Assembly: GCA_910585215.1 (NCBI GenBank)
Contig: CAJUDQ010000002.1
Span: 1-64,000 of the forward strand
Source of the DNA: an uncultured Lachnospiraceae bacterium
GTDB lineage: Bacteria > Bacillota > Clostridia > Lachnospirales > Lachnospiraceae
Direction: 5' to 3'
DNA: 64,000 nt
Part shown: piece after piece, positions 33,604 through 42,648 of the stretch
Layout of the letters: every line of letters begins with the position of its first letter
How positions within the stretch are numbered: the stretch's first letter is position 1
The notes under the pieces: generated by a model
The model's database searches: none
Told to the model about the DNA's origin: nothing
Seen by the model: only the letters and a program-made list of their open reading frames with translations
Program-made: the position numbers and the translations under genes

Positions 33604-34278
33604 ATGAAGCATAAAATTTTAATTGTAGATGATGAAATAATGATGACAGAGCTCCTTTCCGACCATCTAAGCGACGAAGGATACGAAGTTTACACAGCAA
33701 ACAGCGCCGCAGAAGCTCTTTCACTGCTGCCAAAAACCCCGTCTTTAATTATACTTGACATCAATATGCCGGATATAGACGGTCTGAAACTGTGCCAGAC
33801 GATACGGGACCATGTTTCATGCCCGATTCTTTTTGTAACGGCGAGAATTACCGAGCAGGATAAAATAAATGGTTTGCAGTATGGCGGAGATGACTATATT
33901 ACAAAACCGTTTAGCTTAAAGGAACTTTCTGCCCGAATTGGTGCTCATCTTCGCAGAGATGAGCGTTCCCATGCAAATGCTTCTGTTCTGGTTTCAGGAG
34001 AACTGCTTGTAAATCTTTCGCAGCATCGCATTTTTTACAGAGATATGGAAATCGAAGTTTCAAAAAGGGAATTTGATATTATTGAATTTCTTATCACCAA
34101 CGCTGGACAGGTATTTGACCGCGAACATATTTATGAGAGAGTTTGGGGGTATGATGCGGAAGGCAGCGCCGATGTATTAAAAGAGCATATACGAAAGATT
34201 CGCGCAAAGCTCTATAAAGTAACGGGGAAGGATTATATTGAGACTGTATGGGGAGTGGGATATAAATGGAATCATTAA
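33604..34278 (+). CDS. OmpR/PhoB-family response regulator
   Basis: The 224-residue regulator has a receiver domain with the phospho-acceptor D52 in LIILDINMPD, acidic DD at 9-10, T in VTAR and K in ITKPF. A winged-helix output domain follows, ending TVWGVGYKW. It is expected to be phosphorylated by the kinase encoded next; the genes overlap by 13 bp. The adjacent lipoprotein and ABC genes are likely targets. It resembles regulators of bacitracin/lantibiotic stress modules only in general layout. Confidence 0.93.
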   Translation: MKHKILIVDDEIMMTELLSDHLSDEGYEVYTANSAAEALSLLPKTPSLIILDINMPDIDGLKLCQTIRDHVSCPILFVTARITEQDKINGLQYGGDDYITKPFSLKELSARIGAHLRRDERSHANASVLVSGELLVNLSQHRIFYRDMEIEVSKREFDIIEFLITNAGQVFDREHIYERVWGYDAEGSADVLKEHIRKIRAKLYKVTGKDYIETVWGVGYKWNH

Positions 34279-35549
34279 AAAATAAATGGAAAAATTTGTC
34301 CTTGCGAAATTTTTTTATTTTGACAGTATTCTTTTCGATTGGTCTGGCAGTGCTTGTTTCTGCTCTTATTATTGCCGCCTGCGCCTCGTTTCGACACTGG
34401 CTTTTGCCCGATTCAAACGCCGCATATCTTACCATACAAAAAACTTTGGAAAATGGAGATGTAACTACAGCATCTTATCTTCTGGAATATGGACAGGATA
34501 TGTCCTCGCTGCCTTTGATAGAAATTGAGTATGATACTATGGCTGTGCAGGAAAAGGTGGAAAAAACAGAGTACTCGATTCAAAAACTAGAGAAAAGTTT
34601 TGATATGCTTTCTCCAAAGAGAAAGCTGGCCTATCGGATTTGTGGTATTACAATGGTTGCGGCTCCGGCCGTGATTGCATTTTTTTGTATTATTTTTTGC
34701 AGCATATATTTTTACCGCAAAAAATTAAAGCCTCCATTAGAGCTTTTATCCCACGCGACCAGTCAGATTGCCGGTCAGAACCTTGACTTTGTGCTTGATT
34801 ATGACTGTAATGATGAGATGGGCATGCTATGTCATTCTTTTGAAAAAATGAGAAGAGCACTGTATGAAAATAATAAAACAATGTGGGAGATGCTTGAGGA
34901 GAGGCGGATTATGCAGGCTTCTGTGGCGCATGACCTTCGTAATCCCATAGCTATTATTCAGGGGTATACAGAATATTTGGAAGCGGCTCTTGAAAATGGA
35001 ACTCTAAATCATAAAAAACTTTGCCGTATTATACAAAATCTGAATCAATCAGCCAAAAGACTTCAGCAATATACTGAATCTATTCGAATTTTAAACTGTC
35101 TGGAGGAAATCAGCGTACAGAAAATATCTGTTTCAGCCGTGGAAATGGCGGAAAACATAGAAGAAGACATGAAGCTGCTGGCACAGCAAAATAAGATTCT
35201 TCTGCAGATAAAAAATAATCTGCCAGAACGGAATATACAGATAGATACTACTATCCTTTATCGTATTCTTGAAAATATTATGAATAATGCGTTTCGCTAT
35301 GCGAAAAAAGAAATATGCCTTGAATTTTCCCTTTCAGAAAATATGCTTTGCATAATAATCACAGACGATGGAGAGGGATTTTCGGCCGAGATACAAAAGA
35401 AGAAAGAAAAAATGCTGTTTTCTTCTAGGAAAGACGGGCATATGGGTATTGGTCTGGCTGTCAGCAGGCGTTTGTGTAAAAAACATGGCGGCAGTATAGA
35501 ATTATATAATACTACTGGCGCATGTGTAAAAATAAATCTTTCGGTTTGA
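34266..35549 (+). CDS. Membrane sensor histidine kinase
   Basis: The 427-residue kinase has two transmembrane helices (about 16-42 and 127-150) framing a short extracytoplasmic loop, then a HAMP domain. A HisKA domain has phospho-histidine H222 in SVAHDLRNPIAII. The HATPase region has N-box NIMNNAFRYAKK, the G1 motif DDGEGF, and GHMGIGLAVSRRLCKKHGG. The small sensor loop suggests sensing in or near the membrane, as in antimicrobial-peptide sensors. It partners with the overlapping regulator upstream. Confidence 0.92.
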   Translation: MESLKNKWKNLSLRNFFILTVFFSIGLAVLVSALIIAACASFRHWLLPDSNAAYLTIQKTLENGDVTTASYLLEYGQDMSSLPLIEIEYDTMAVQEKVEKTEYSIQKLEKSFDMLSPKRKLAYRICGITMVAAPAVIAFFCIIFCSIYFYRKKLKPPLELLSHATSQIAGQNLDFVLDYDCNDEMGMLCHSFEKMRRALYENNKTMWEMLEERRIMQASVAHDLRNPIAIIQGYTEYLEAALENGTLNHKKLCRIIQNLNQSAKRLQQYTESIRILNCLEEISVQKISVSAVEMAENIEEDMKLLAQQNKILLQIKNNLPERNIQIDTTILYRILENIMNNAFRYAKKEICLEFSLSENMLCIIITDDGEGFSAEIQKKKEKMLFSSRKDGHMGIGLAVSRRLCKKHGGSIELYNTTGACVKINLSV

Positions 35550-35573
35550 CCGATTTTTGACTTTTCTCTGATA

Positions 35574-35616
35574 AGATCTCCTTGTAAAATAAAAACAAAG
35601 CAAGGAGGTCTTTTTT
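35574..35616 (+). promoter_or_regulatory. Terminator-like hairpin that buries a ribosome site
   Basis: AGATCTCCTTG (35574-35584) pairs over 11 bp (one G-U) with CAAGGAGGTCT (35601-35611), followed by six T. The 3' arm is the Shine-Dalgarno of the lipoprotein gene starting at 35619. The structure could end transcription after the kinase gene or hide the ribosome site. Confidence 0.7.
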
Positions 35617-35618
35617 CT

Positions 35619-37091
35619 ATGATTTCAACAAAGGAAATATCTAAAATATCTACAAGGAAAGCATTTACAAAGAACTTCATTTTATGCGCGGTTCTTATCT
35701 GTCTGCTCTGTGGCTGTGGAAAAGATGTACAGACCAAAAGTGGAAATACACAGGAAAACGGCAGCAGAGAAATAAGTGATAAAGAGAAAGAAGAAAAAAA
35801 TACAGAAACAGACAGTGCAACAATACAGCAAAATACTGCCAAAAATTTATTTTATAAAACAGGTGATTTGCGTTTCTTATGTGGAAGTGAGAGCAACTGC
35901 AGTACAGAAAATGGATATTATTATCTGACTGGAGAAACGACAAAGCTTCGAGATGGAGATTATGCAACTCATCTTATGTATATGGATTTTGCTACCTGTC
36001 AGGAAATTTATCTTTGCAGTACAGCGGGATGTAAACATGATACAGCAGATTGTCCTGCAGTTTTTTTATATGATGATTTTCCTGCATATACTACGAAGCT
36101 TTTTGTATGGAAAGACAATCTTTATATTTTAAGCAGAGAGTATGACGATGACGGTACAATGTCTGAAGATATACTGTATATTGAAGACACGCAACCGGAA
36201 GGCTTTCCTGCAGTTTTATATAAAGCAAAGCTTGACGGTACAGAGCGTAAGCAAATTTATACTTTTGATTCTGATTTGACGCTTGAAGATATGGTGGTGG
36301 GAGATGAGAATGGAATTTATATCATTACAAAAAAAGTTTCTACCGATAAGACGGACACCGCCAGTTATACGACCAGCTCCGAACGAAAGCTGATATTTTT
36401 AGATTTGGAATCTTTGAATACAAGAGAAATTTGTTCTATGGATTTTAATGATAACATCTCATGGAATGTAACGGGCTGCAGTGGTGATTCTTTGATTTTA
36501 AATGGTATCGATTTTGGAAGAGAGATTTCCAGAGATGAACAATGGAATGACGACGTTTATAAATCTCTGTATGAAAGTTCTTTTGATGTTTATTCTGTTT
36601 TGAATTTGGAAAGCGGTACTGTTACAGAAATTTATCGTGATTCAAATCAATATGAACATTCCTCTCAGGTAATCGGGGATACACTGTATCTTTCATCTTC
36701 AGAAAATCAAAATATTGAAGGATTAAATATTTTTACTGGAGAAAAGAAAACAGTGTGCACTCTTTCACAGAATCTGATTCTGGATGCACTCGGGGATATG
36801 TTGTGCTGCAGGGACTGGAATCTGGCAGGAGATTTTACATGGTATTTTGTTGATACAAAAACAGGAGAAATACATCACAGCAGTCTTGTAAATAAATGCA
36901 ATGGATGGAGCTTGGAGTTTTATGCAAAAACCGCTTCTGATATACTTGTAGTCAATGATTATGATGCCAAAAAAAACAGTGATGAAAGTTATGAAATTTA
37001 CCAAATAAAATACGCATTAATTTCGAAGGAGGATTTGTTTTCGGGAAAAGAAAATTATCGAAATATTAAGATGATTGGACCAGGTCAGTAG
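35619..37091 (+). CDS. Lipoprotein of the two-component/ABC module, unknown function
   Basis: The 490-residue precursor has a signal segment with lipobox LLCGC (Cys about 34), a charged linker rich in lysine and glutamate (about 37-75), and a large repeated beta-type domain. The repeats (GYYYLTG, LYILSREYD, GIYIITKK, TLYLSSSEN) look like beta-propeller blades. Two cysteine pairs (GSESNCSTENG, STAGCKHDTADCPA) may be disulfides. I do not recognise a named family. Encoded between kinase and transporter, it may be the extracellular ligand-binding or accessory part. A hairpin occludes its ribosome site. Confidence 0.75.
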   Translation: MISTKEISKISTRKAFTKNFILCAVLICLLCGCGKDVQTKSGNTQENGSREISDKEKEEKNTETDSATIQQNTAKNLFYKTGDLRFLCGSESNCSTENGYYYLTGETTKLRDGDYATHLMYMDFATCQEIYLCSTAGCKHDTADCPAVFLYDDFPAYTTKLFVWKDNLYILSREYDDDGTMSEDILYIEDTQPEGFPAVLYKAKLDGTERKQIYTFDSDLTLEDMVVGDENGIYIITKKVSTDKTDTASYTTSSERKLIFLDLESLNTREICSMDFNDNISWNVTGCSGDSLILNGIDFGREISRDEQWNDDVYKSLYESSFDVYSVLNLESGTVTEIYRDSNQYEHSSQVIGDTLYLSSSENQNIEGLNIFTGEKKTVCTLSQNLILDALGDMLCCRDWNLAGDFTWYFVDTKTGEIHHSSLVNKCNGWSLEFYAKTASDILVVNDYDAKKNSDESYEIYQIKYALISKEDLFSGKENYRNIKMIGPGQ

Positions 37092-37102
37092 AAGGAGGGA
37101 AT

Positions 37103-38020
37103 ATGGATATACTTGCACTGCATGATATTACAAAGGAATACAAGATAAGAAATATAAAAAATAAAGGGAAAATACATAAGAAGAATATATGCAAAGAAGA
37201 AAGAGAGATAAATATAAGGGATAAATATAATAAGGATATGACAGATAAGGGGAATAGCTGTAAAAAGGATTTATTTAAAGATGATATGATAGATAAAAAA
37301 AAGAGTTTTAAAAATAAACTGGCATTGCATAACGTTTCGCTGGAACTGGAATGTGGTATTTATGGACTGCTTGGACCAAACGGTGCAGGTAAATCCACAC
37401 TGATGAATATTATTACTGGAAATATCAGACCGACAAGCGGTTCTGTCCTCTGGAACGGTATAGATATCTGCGACTTGGGGGAAAAGTTTCGCAGTATTAT
37501 CGGTTATGCGCCTCAGCAGCAGGGATTATATAATACTTTTTCGGGCCGGAGATTTCTGTCCTATATGGCAGCGCTGAAAGGTATCCCGAAAAAAGAAGGA
37601 AAGCAGGAAATTGAGAGAGTGCTTTCTTATGTAAATATGCAGGAGGCGGCAGACCGTGTAATCGGCACATATTCAGGGGGAATGAAGCAGCGTATTCTGA
37701 TTGCACAGGCTATTTTAGGAAGTCCGAAGCTGATTGTACTGGATGAGCCTACAGCGGGACTGGACCCGAAAGAACGGGTACGAATAAGAGAACAGATAAA
37801 AGCTCTTTCGGGTGATAAAATTATTCTTGTTTCTACGCATGTGGTTTCTGATATTGAGCCAATTGCAAAGGAAATTCTTCTGATTCGTTCTGGCAGTATC
37901 ATTGACAGGGATACAGTGGAAAATCTCTGTCAAAAATATGGCGGCTGCAGGGATTTGGAAGAGGTATATATGTGTATTTTTGGAGAGGAGGAAAATCATG
38001 TTTCGGTTGATTCCATTTGA
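37103..38020 (+). CDS. ABC transporter ATPase with lysine-rich insertion
   Basis: This 305-residue ATPase has Walker A GPNGAGKST, the Q-loop (GYAPQQQG), signature YSGGMKQRILIAQAI and Walker B LIVLDEPTAGLDP, and pairs with the permease overlapping its 3' end. Between the first strand (LALHDITKEYK) and the second (KLALHNVSLELE) there are about 55 extra residues, 15 to 70, made almost only of K, N, D, E, I and M. Without them the protein has normal length (about 250). The insertion DNA is very A-rich and free of stops. An effect on function is unknown, but the catalytic motifs are intact. Confidence 0.9.
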   Translation: MDILALHDITKEYKIRNIKNKGKIHKKNICKEEREINIRDKYNKDMTDKGNSCKKDLFKDDMIDKKKSFKNKLALHNVSLELECGIYGLLGPNGAGKSTLMNIITGNIRPTSGSVLWNGIDICDLGEKFRSIIGYAPQQQGLYNTFSGRRFLSYMAALKGIPKKEGKQEIERVLSYVNMQEAADRVIGTYSGGMKQRILIAQAILGSPKLIVLDEPTAGLDPKERVRIREQIKALSGDKIILVSTHVVSDIEPIAKEILLIRSGSIIDRDTVENLCQKYGGCRDLEEVYMCIFGEEENHVSVDSI

Positions 38021-40292
38021 GCTTGGCAGGATATGGAAAAAACGCAGCTTTATTTTGTCAGTTTGCATGTTACTGTTGATTCATGTATTTCTTTTATGGT
38101 ATACTTCTCTGCCAAATGAACAGACGCCGCCACTTTCTGCTTATAAAAAGATATGCGCGCAGCTTGACTCTATGAGTGAAGAAGAGAAAGCAGAGTATAT
38201 TATGGATTTAAAGGAAACCATAGACGGAGTCTGTTTTGTTCAGAATATTCTGGCTATGCAAAGCTTTCAAAATGAGATGGGAAATATATTTGTCAAACAG
38301 GAGATGGAGAGAAATCCAGGGGTGTTTGAAGCATATTACGACAGTTATCAGTCCGGCAATTATTTGAAATTTACAGATTCTCTGGAGCAGGAAAAAGTAT
38401 TTCTTGATGAAATTTATGCAGAATGGCAGAAAGTATATGGGTATGGAGATTATCTGAAATCCATTCAGGAAAATAAAAACGTATTAAGTGGAATTTCGAT
38501 TTTCGGCATACAGGAGCAAAACAGTTACAGTGCCAGAAATCTGTTAAAGAGTGCAAAAGATTATGAGAATTTGACAGATGAAACTGTCCGGTTTATGCCT
38601 TCGAGGGGAATTACCTCTGCCATGCAGAATATATGGACAGATATTCTTTTATTTCTTTCAGTTATGCTGTTTACTGGCAGTCTGATTACAGAGGAGAAAG
38701 AAAAAAAGCTGCTTTTTATTACCAGAAGCACAAAAAACGGGATTCTTGGCAATATCAGCGCAAAGCTTCTGGCTCTTCTTGCGCATTGTATTTTGCTGAC
38801 AGCTCTGTTTTATTTTGTAAGTCTTGTATTTTTTGAATGGAATACAGGCAGTCTTTCTTTGGATGCGGGAATACAGTCGGTTGCCGATTATATGGAGAGC
38901 ACGGTTTCTGTCAGCATTTTTGGTTATATTTGTCTGTCTGTTCTGACAAAGGCATTTTTGCTGTTTGGGATTGGTACGCTGCTTGTAATTTTCTGTATTC
39001 TGTCTCAGGTGGCAGCGTTGCCGTTTCTGATTGGGTCAGCCGTTTTTGGGGTTAGTATGCTGATGTATTCACTGATTCCCGCATCGTCTCCATTGGCCGT
39101 TTTAAAGTATTTAAATCCTGTGGGACTTATGAAAACAGAAAATTTGTATGGCGGATATCTGAATTTTAATTTGTTTGGGCATCCCATATCAAGGCTGTTT
39201 TTGTCACTGCTTTTGATTGTATTTCTCTGTATCATTGGAACTGCTGGCTGTTTATGGTTTTTTTTCAGGATGCAGGGCTTTGAAATGAAAAAAATCAGAC
39301 TTCCGTTTTCTTTTCCTTTTCAGCCGCATAGCAATATTCTGCGCCATGAAATGTTTAAAATTCTGTTTACAGGACATGGACTTTTGATTTTTATGTTATT
39401 TTTTGCTTTGCTTGCATTTCACAGCTTTGACCAGAGCTATCACCCGTCGATAGGTGAGACATATTATCAGGATATTATGATGCGGCTGAAGGGAGAAATG
39501 ACAGAGAAAAAGGAAGAACTGATTTTATCTGAAAAAGAACGATATTATCAGGCGTTTCAGACAATTGAGGACATAAACAGGCTCGTGGATACAGGAGCAT
39601 TGAGCAGAGAGGCAGCAGATGTTTTAAAGGCTGAGGCAAATGTGACACTTGCCTTTTATCCACAGTTTCAGAGAGTGGAAAAGCAGTACCAGCATATTGT
39701 GGAAAATGGGGGAAGCTTTGTCTATGATACAGGATATCTTTATCTGTTTGGGGCGTGGCAGAATGTGTTTCCAGTTCATTTTTTGATTTTATCGATTGGA
39801 ATGATTCTTGTAGTAAGCTATGTAATGCCTGTGGAATATCAGACAGGAGCAATGTTTTTGCTGTGTGCAACAAGAGCCGGAAAAAGAAAAATTTTTGTGA
39901 GAAAGCTTGCAGTGTGTATTGGTATGGCGGCTTTGCTTGCACTTGTGCCGATTATCTGCCGTGCAGTCTGTATTGATTCTGTATACCCAATACAGAGCTT
40001 TGAAGCAGGAATACAGAATATTTCCTGTTTTTCAGATTTTGCGGTAAATGTTCCAATTGGGATATTTGTTCTGGTTTTTTCATTTTCACAGGCAGCAGCA
40101 GTGATTTTAACTGTATTTGTTACACTGGTATTGTCCATATGGAGAAAAAATCAGGTACAGACCATATTTTTTGCTTTGGTGATTTTGGGAGTTCCAATGA
40201 TTTTAAAGTTGCTTGGATTTGAGGCTGCGAAATGGTTTTCGCTGTATCCAATTTATGGGTGGAGTGAGATTTTTTTGCAGGGGATTTTGTAA
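37998..40292 (+). CDS. Large ABC transporter permease of the two-component module
   Basis: From MFRLIPFELGRIW (GGAGAGGAGG upstream, overlapping the ATPase gene by 23 bp) the protein is 764 residues. It has an N-terminal helix, a large soluble loop (about 40-190) and a cluster of about six helices (about 215-430). A second N-terminal-like helix with another extracytoplasmic domain follows, and then a final helix cluster. This looks like two fused ABC-2 type permease halves. The substrate is unknown; toxic peptides or envelope-active compounds fit the module. A longer in-frame reading upstream to 37902 lacks a ribosome site. Confidence 0.85.
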   Translation: MFRLIPFELGRIWKKRSFILSVCMLLLIHVFLLWYTSLPNEQTPPLSAYKKICAQLDSMSEEEKAEYIMDLKETIDGVCFVQNILAMQSFQNEMGNIFVKQEMERNPGVFEAYYDSYQSGNYLKFTDSLEQEKVFLDEIYAEWQKVYGYGDYLKSIQENKNVLSGISIFGIQEQNSYSARNLLKSAKDYENLTDETVRFMPSRGITSAMQNIWTDILLFLSVMLFTGSLITEEKEKKLLFITRSTKNGILGNISAKLLALLAHCILLTALFYFVSLVFFEWNTGSLSLDAGIQSVADYMESTVSVSIFGYICLSVLTKAFLLFGIGTLLVIFCILSQVAALPFLIGSAVFGVSMLMYSLIPASSPLAVLKYLNPVGLMKTENLYGGYLNFNLFGHPISRLFLSLLLIVFLCIIGTAGCLWFFFRMQGFEMKKIRLPFSFPFQPHSNILRHEMFKILFTGHGLLIFMLFFALLAFHSFDQSYHPSIGETYYQDIMMRLKGEMTEKKEELILSEKERYYQAFQTIEDINRLVDTGALSREAADVLKAEANVTLAFYPQFQRVEKQYQHIVENGGSFVYDTGYLYLFGAWQNVFPVHFLILSIGMILVVSYVMPVEYQTGAMFLLCATRAGKRKIFVRKLAVCIGMAALLALVPIICRAVCIDSVYPIQSFEAGIQNISCFSDFAVNVPIGIFVLVFSFSQAAAVILTVFVTLVLSIWRKNQVQTIFFALVILGVPMILKLLGFEAAKWFSLYPIYGWSEIFLQGIL

Positions 40293-40418
40293 AATATTAA
40301 TTTATTGCTTATAAGAAAAAAGAGTATTGTTTGACAAATGGTAGTATGATAAAATATTTACGCTGTTAATATCAAAATTATCCCTTCTCAAAAACGGTCA
40401 ACAGAGTATAATTATAAT

Positions 40419-40433
40419 TGACTAAAGTGGTCA
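40419..40433 (+). promoter_or_regulatory. Putative TetR operator
   Basis: TGACTAAAGTGGTCA is a 15 bp imperfect palindrome (TGAC/GTCA arms) next to two TATAAT boxes (40407-40418) and just before the ribosome site. It is well placed for autoregulation by the following TetR gene. Confidence 0.5.
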
Positions 40434-40447
40434 GAGGAGGTAATGAT

Positions 40448-41065
40448 ATGAATCTGAAATTTTATTCTCTTCCAAAAGAAAAACAGGAAAAAATTATAAG
40501 TGCAGGATTTCGGGTATTTTCGCAAAATTCTTATAAAAAAAGCCCAATGCAGGAAATTGCCGGATATGCAGGAATCAGCAAGTCACTTCTTTTTCATTAT
40601 TTTCATAATAAAAAAGAATTATATTTATTTTTGTGGGACAAAGCCTGTGATATTACGATTCAGTATCTTACAGAATATGCCTGTTATGAATCATCTGATT
40701 TGTTTGAAATGATGGAACGCGGAATGAAGGCAAAAATTAAAATGATGTATAAATATCCGGATATGACAGGGTTTGTTATAAAAGCATTTTATGAAAGAGA
40801 TTTGGATGTTCAGGCGGATGTACAAAAAAGCTATCAAAAACATTTCAATATAAAAGCTCAAATTGCACTTACACAGGTGAATCCAAAGGATTTTATTTCC
40901 GGCCTGGATTTAAAAATGATGTATCGTGAAATGTATCTGGCATCAGAAGGATATCTTTGGGAAATTTATCAGCGCCGAGAATCTTTAGATGTTCGCAAGC
41001 TGGAAAAGGATTTTGAGGAAATGTTAAAATTCTGGAAAAATATTTATCTGCGAAAGGAAAAATAG
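40448..41065 (+). CDS. TetR/AcrR-family regulator
   Basis: The 205-residue protein has the TetR helix-turn-helix (IISAGFRVFSQNSYKKSPMQ then IAGYAGISKSLLFHYFHNKK) at about residues 14-60 and an all-helical ligand domain after it. The start at 40448 has AGAGGAGG upstream; an earlier TTG is rejected. It begins an operon with an ABC ATPase 4 bp downstream and, beyond an IS insertion, the permease. It probably represses this exporter until an inducer binds. Confidence 0.9.
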   Translation: MNLKFYSLPKEKQEKIISAGFRVFSQNSYKKSPMQEIAGYAGISKSLLFHYFHNKKELYLFLWDKACDITIQYLTEYACYESSDLFEMMERGMKAKIKMMYKYPDMTGFVIKAFYERDLDVQADVQKSYQKHFNIKAQIALTQVNPKDFISGLDLKMMYREMYLASEGYLWEIYQRRESLDVRKLEKDFEEMLKFWKNIYLRKEK

Positions 41066-41069
41066 TACT

Positions 41070-41957
41070 ATGAATGTGATTGAAACGACTTCTTTGACAA
41101 AGTATTATGGTGAATCAAGAGGGATTATTGATATTAATCTTGTAGTGCCAGAAGGAGACTTTTTTGGCTTTATTGGTCCAAATGGCGCTGGAAAAAGTAC
41201 CACTATCCGCACACTTTTAGGGCTGATTTCACCGACAAGTGGAACGGCAAGATTATTTAAAAAGGATATATTGAAACAAAAGAAAGAAATTCTTGCTGAT
41301 ATTGGATATATGCCTTCAGAGGCAAATTTTTATTCTGGAATGAAGGTGCGGGATATTATCTGCTATTCTGCTAAACTTAGAGAAAAGGACTGTCAAAGTG
41401 AAGCGGAGTGTCTTTGTAGCAGACTGGAGCTGGATACGGAAAAGAAAATCAGAGAATTATCTCTTGGAAACCGCAAAAAGGTATCTATTGTATGCGCTTT
41501 GCAGCATAATCCAAGGCTGTGTATTCTTGACGAGCCTACCAGCGGATTAGACCCTTTAATGCAGCGGGAATTTTATAAGATTTTGGAAGAACGGAATAAG
41601 CAGGGAACTACAATATTTCTTTCCTCTCATGTTCTATCGGAAATACAGCGTTACTGCAAACATGCTGCAGTCATTCGCGAAGGAAAAATTCTTATTTCAG
41701 ATAGTATCAACAGGCTTTCGCAGACTTATGCAAAACGGGTGATGATAAGAGGAATAACCAGTATTCCGACGCTCGCAGGAATAAAAGATATAAAAATAAA
41801 CGGCGATACGATAAATTTTTTATACAGTGGAGAATTAAATCTTCTTTTACATATGCTCGCAGGGCTTTCCATAACAGATGTAAATATTTCGGAGCCTGAT
41901 TTGGAAGAGGTATTTATGCATTATTACAATAAATGTGCGGAAAGCCCACACCTTTAG
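41070..41957 (+). CDS. ABC transporter ATPase (ABC-2 exporter)
   Basis: The 295-residue ATPase has Walker A GPNGAGKST, Q-loop MPSEANFYSG, signature LSLGNRKKVSIVCAL (a variant of LSGGQ with LGN) and Walker B LCILDEPTSGLDP. The C-terminal DLEEVFMHYYNK is typical for this class. The last residues, about SPHL and the stop, are supplied by inserted mobile DNA, so the native end is lost, but only beyond the conserved domain. Its permease partner is now 2.36 kb downstream. Confidence 0.9.
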   Translation: MNVIETTSLTKYYGESRGIIDINLVVPEGDFFGFIGPNGAGKSTTIRTLLGLISPTSGTARLFKKDILKQKKEILADIGYMPSEANFYSGMKVRDIICYSAKLREKDCQSEAECLCSRLELDTEKKIRELSLGNRKKVSIVCALQHNPRLCILDEPTSGLDPLMQREFYKILEERNKQGTTIFLSSHVLSEIQRYCKHAAVIREGKILISDSINRLSQTYAKRVMIRGITSIPTLAGIKDIKINGDTINFLYSGELNLLLHMLAGLSITDVNISEPDLEEVFMHYYNKCAESPHL

Positions 41958-42123
41958 GTCTTAACTTGACCCACATTTGTGAAACTGCACAAAAGTTAGA
42001 AAATATTACATGCAATAAGACTTGAAAATTGTTTTAATTCTGTTTTTAGAAGCATTTTTTAATCATATATTATGCAATATTACAATGGATTTTGAGATGT
42101 GGGTCAAGTTAAGACCTTTAGGT
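41950..42123. mobile_element. MITE-like element with perfect inverted repeats
   Basis: AGGTCTTAACTTGACCCACAT (41956-41976, 21 bp) is exactly complementary to 42097-42117. The unit is flanked by direct copies of ACCTTTAGGT (41950-41959 and 42114-42123), an 8-10 bp target duplication whose limits are blurred by overlap with the repeats. The interior (about 120 bp) has no coding capacity. Outside it, CCCACA and TGTGGG would close a hairpin, so it seems to have jumped into the left-end hairpin of the IS200/IS605 element. An ISL3-like mobiliser is a guess. Confidence 0.75.
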
Positions 42124-42210
42124 GTGGGATGGATAGCACAATAATGGACAGCATAATAAATATGTATAAAATACTTGATAACATACAATATTGTGCGTTA
42201 TAATATACGC

Positions 42211-42612
42211 ATGGAAAATAATTATAGACATACAAATACAACAGTATCTTTGATAAATTATCATTTTGTGTTTTGTCCAAGATACAGACGCAAAATTTTT
42301 CTGATACCAAATGTGGAAAAGCGTTTTAAGGAACTGGTCAAAATGAAATGTAAGGAGTTAGAAATTGAAATAATAGCAATCGAATGTGATAAAGACCATT
42401 CCCATATGTTCTTAAACTGCCTCCCTGCATTAAGCCCATCAGATATTATGCAGAAAATAAAAGGGTACACAAGTAAAATTCTAAGGGAAGAATTTGTTGA
42501 ATTATCTAAAATGCCCAGTTTATGGACAAGAAGTTATTTTGTTTCAACAGCAGAAAATGTATGCAGTGAAACAATGAAAAAGTATGTGGAAAACCAAAGG
42601 AAAAAATACTAA
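42211..42612 (+). CDS. tnpA: IS200/IS605 transposase TnpA (Y1 HUH)
   Basis: The 133-residue single-strand transposase has the HUH motif at residues 63-65 (DHSHMFL) and the catalytic tyrosine Y125 in MKKYVENQ. YHFVFCPRYRRKIF and the LW..SYFVST block are also typical. Promoter TTGATA (42175-42180)/TATAAT (42199-42204) places the transcription start at about the ATG at 42211, and no Shine-Dalgarno is seen. An upstream ATG at 42175 is inside the promoter and is rejected. It excises and inserts the element through circular single-stranded DNA. Confidence 0.94.
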   Translation: MENNYRHTNTTVSLINYHFVFCPRYRRKIFLIPNVEKRFKELVKMKCKELEIEIIAIECDKDHSHMFLNCLPALSPSDIMQKIKGYTSKILREEFVELSKMPSLWTRSYFVSTAENVCSETMKKYVENQRKKY

Positions 42613-42648
42613 ACAGGGAATATTATATTAGAAAGCGGGATAAATATT

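Noticed and set aside
40293..40447. Strong promoter with TTGACA at 40331 for the TetR gene
   Set aside because: No -10 box lies at proper spacing from this hexamer; the TATAAT boxes at 40407-40418 are more than 70 bp away.
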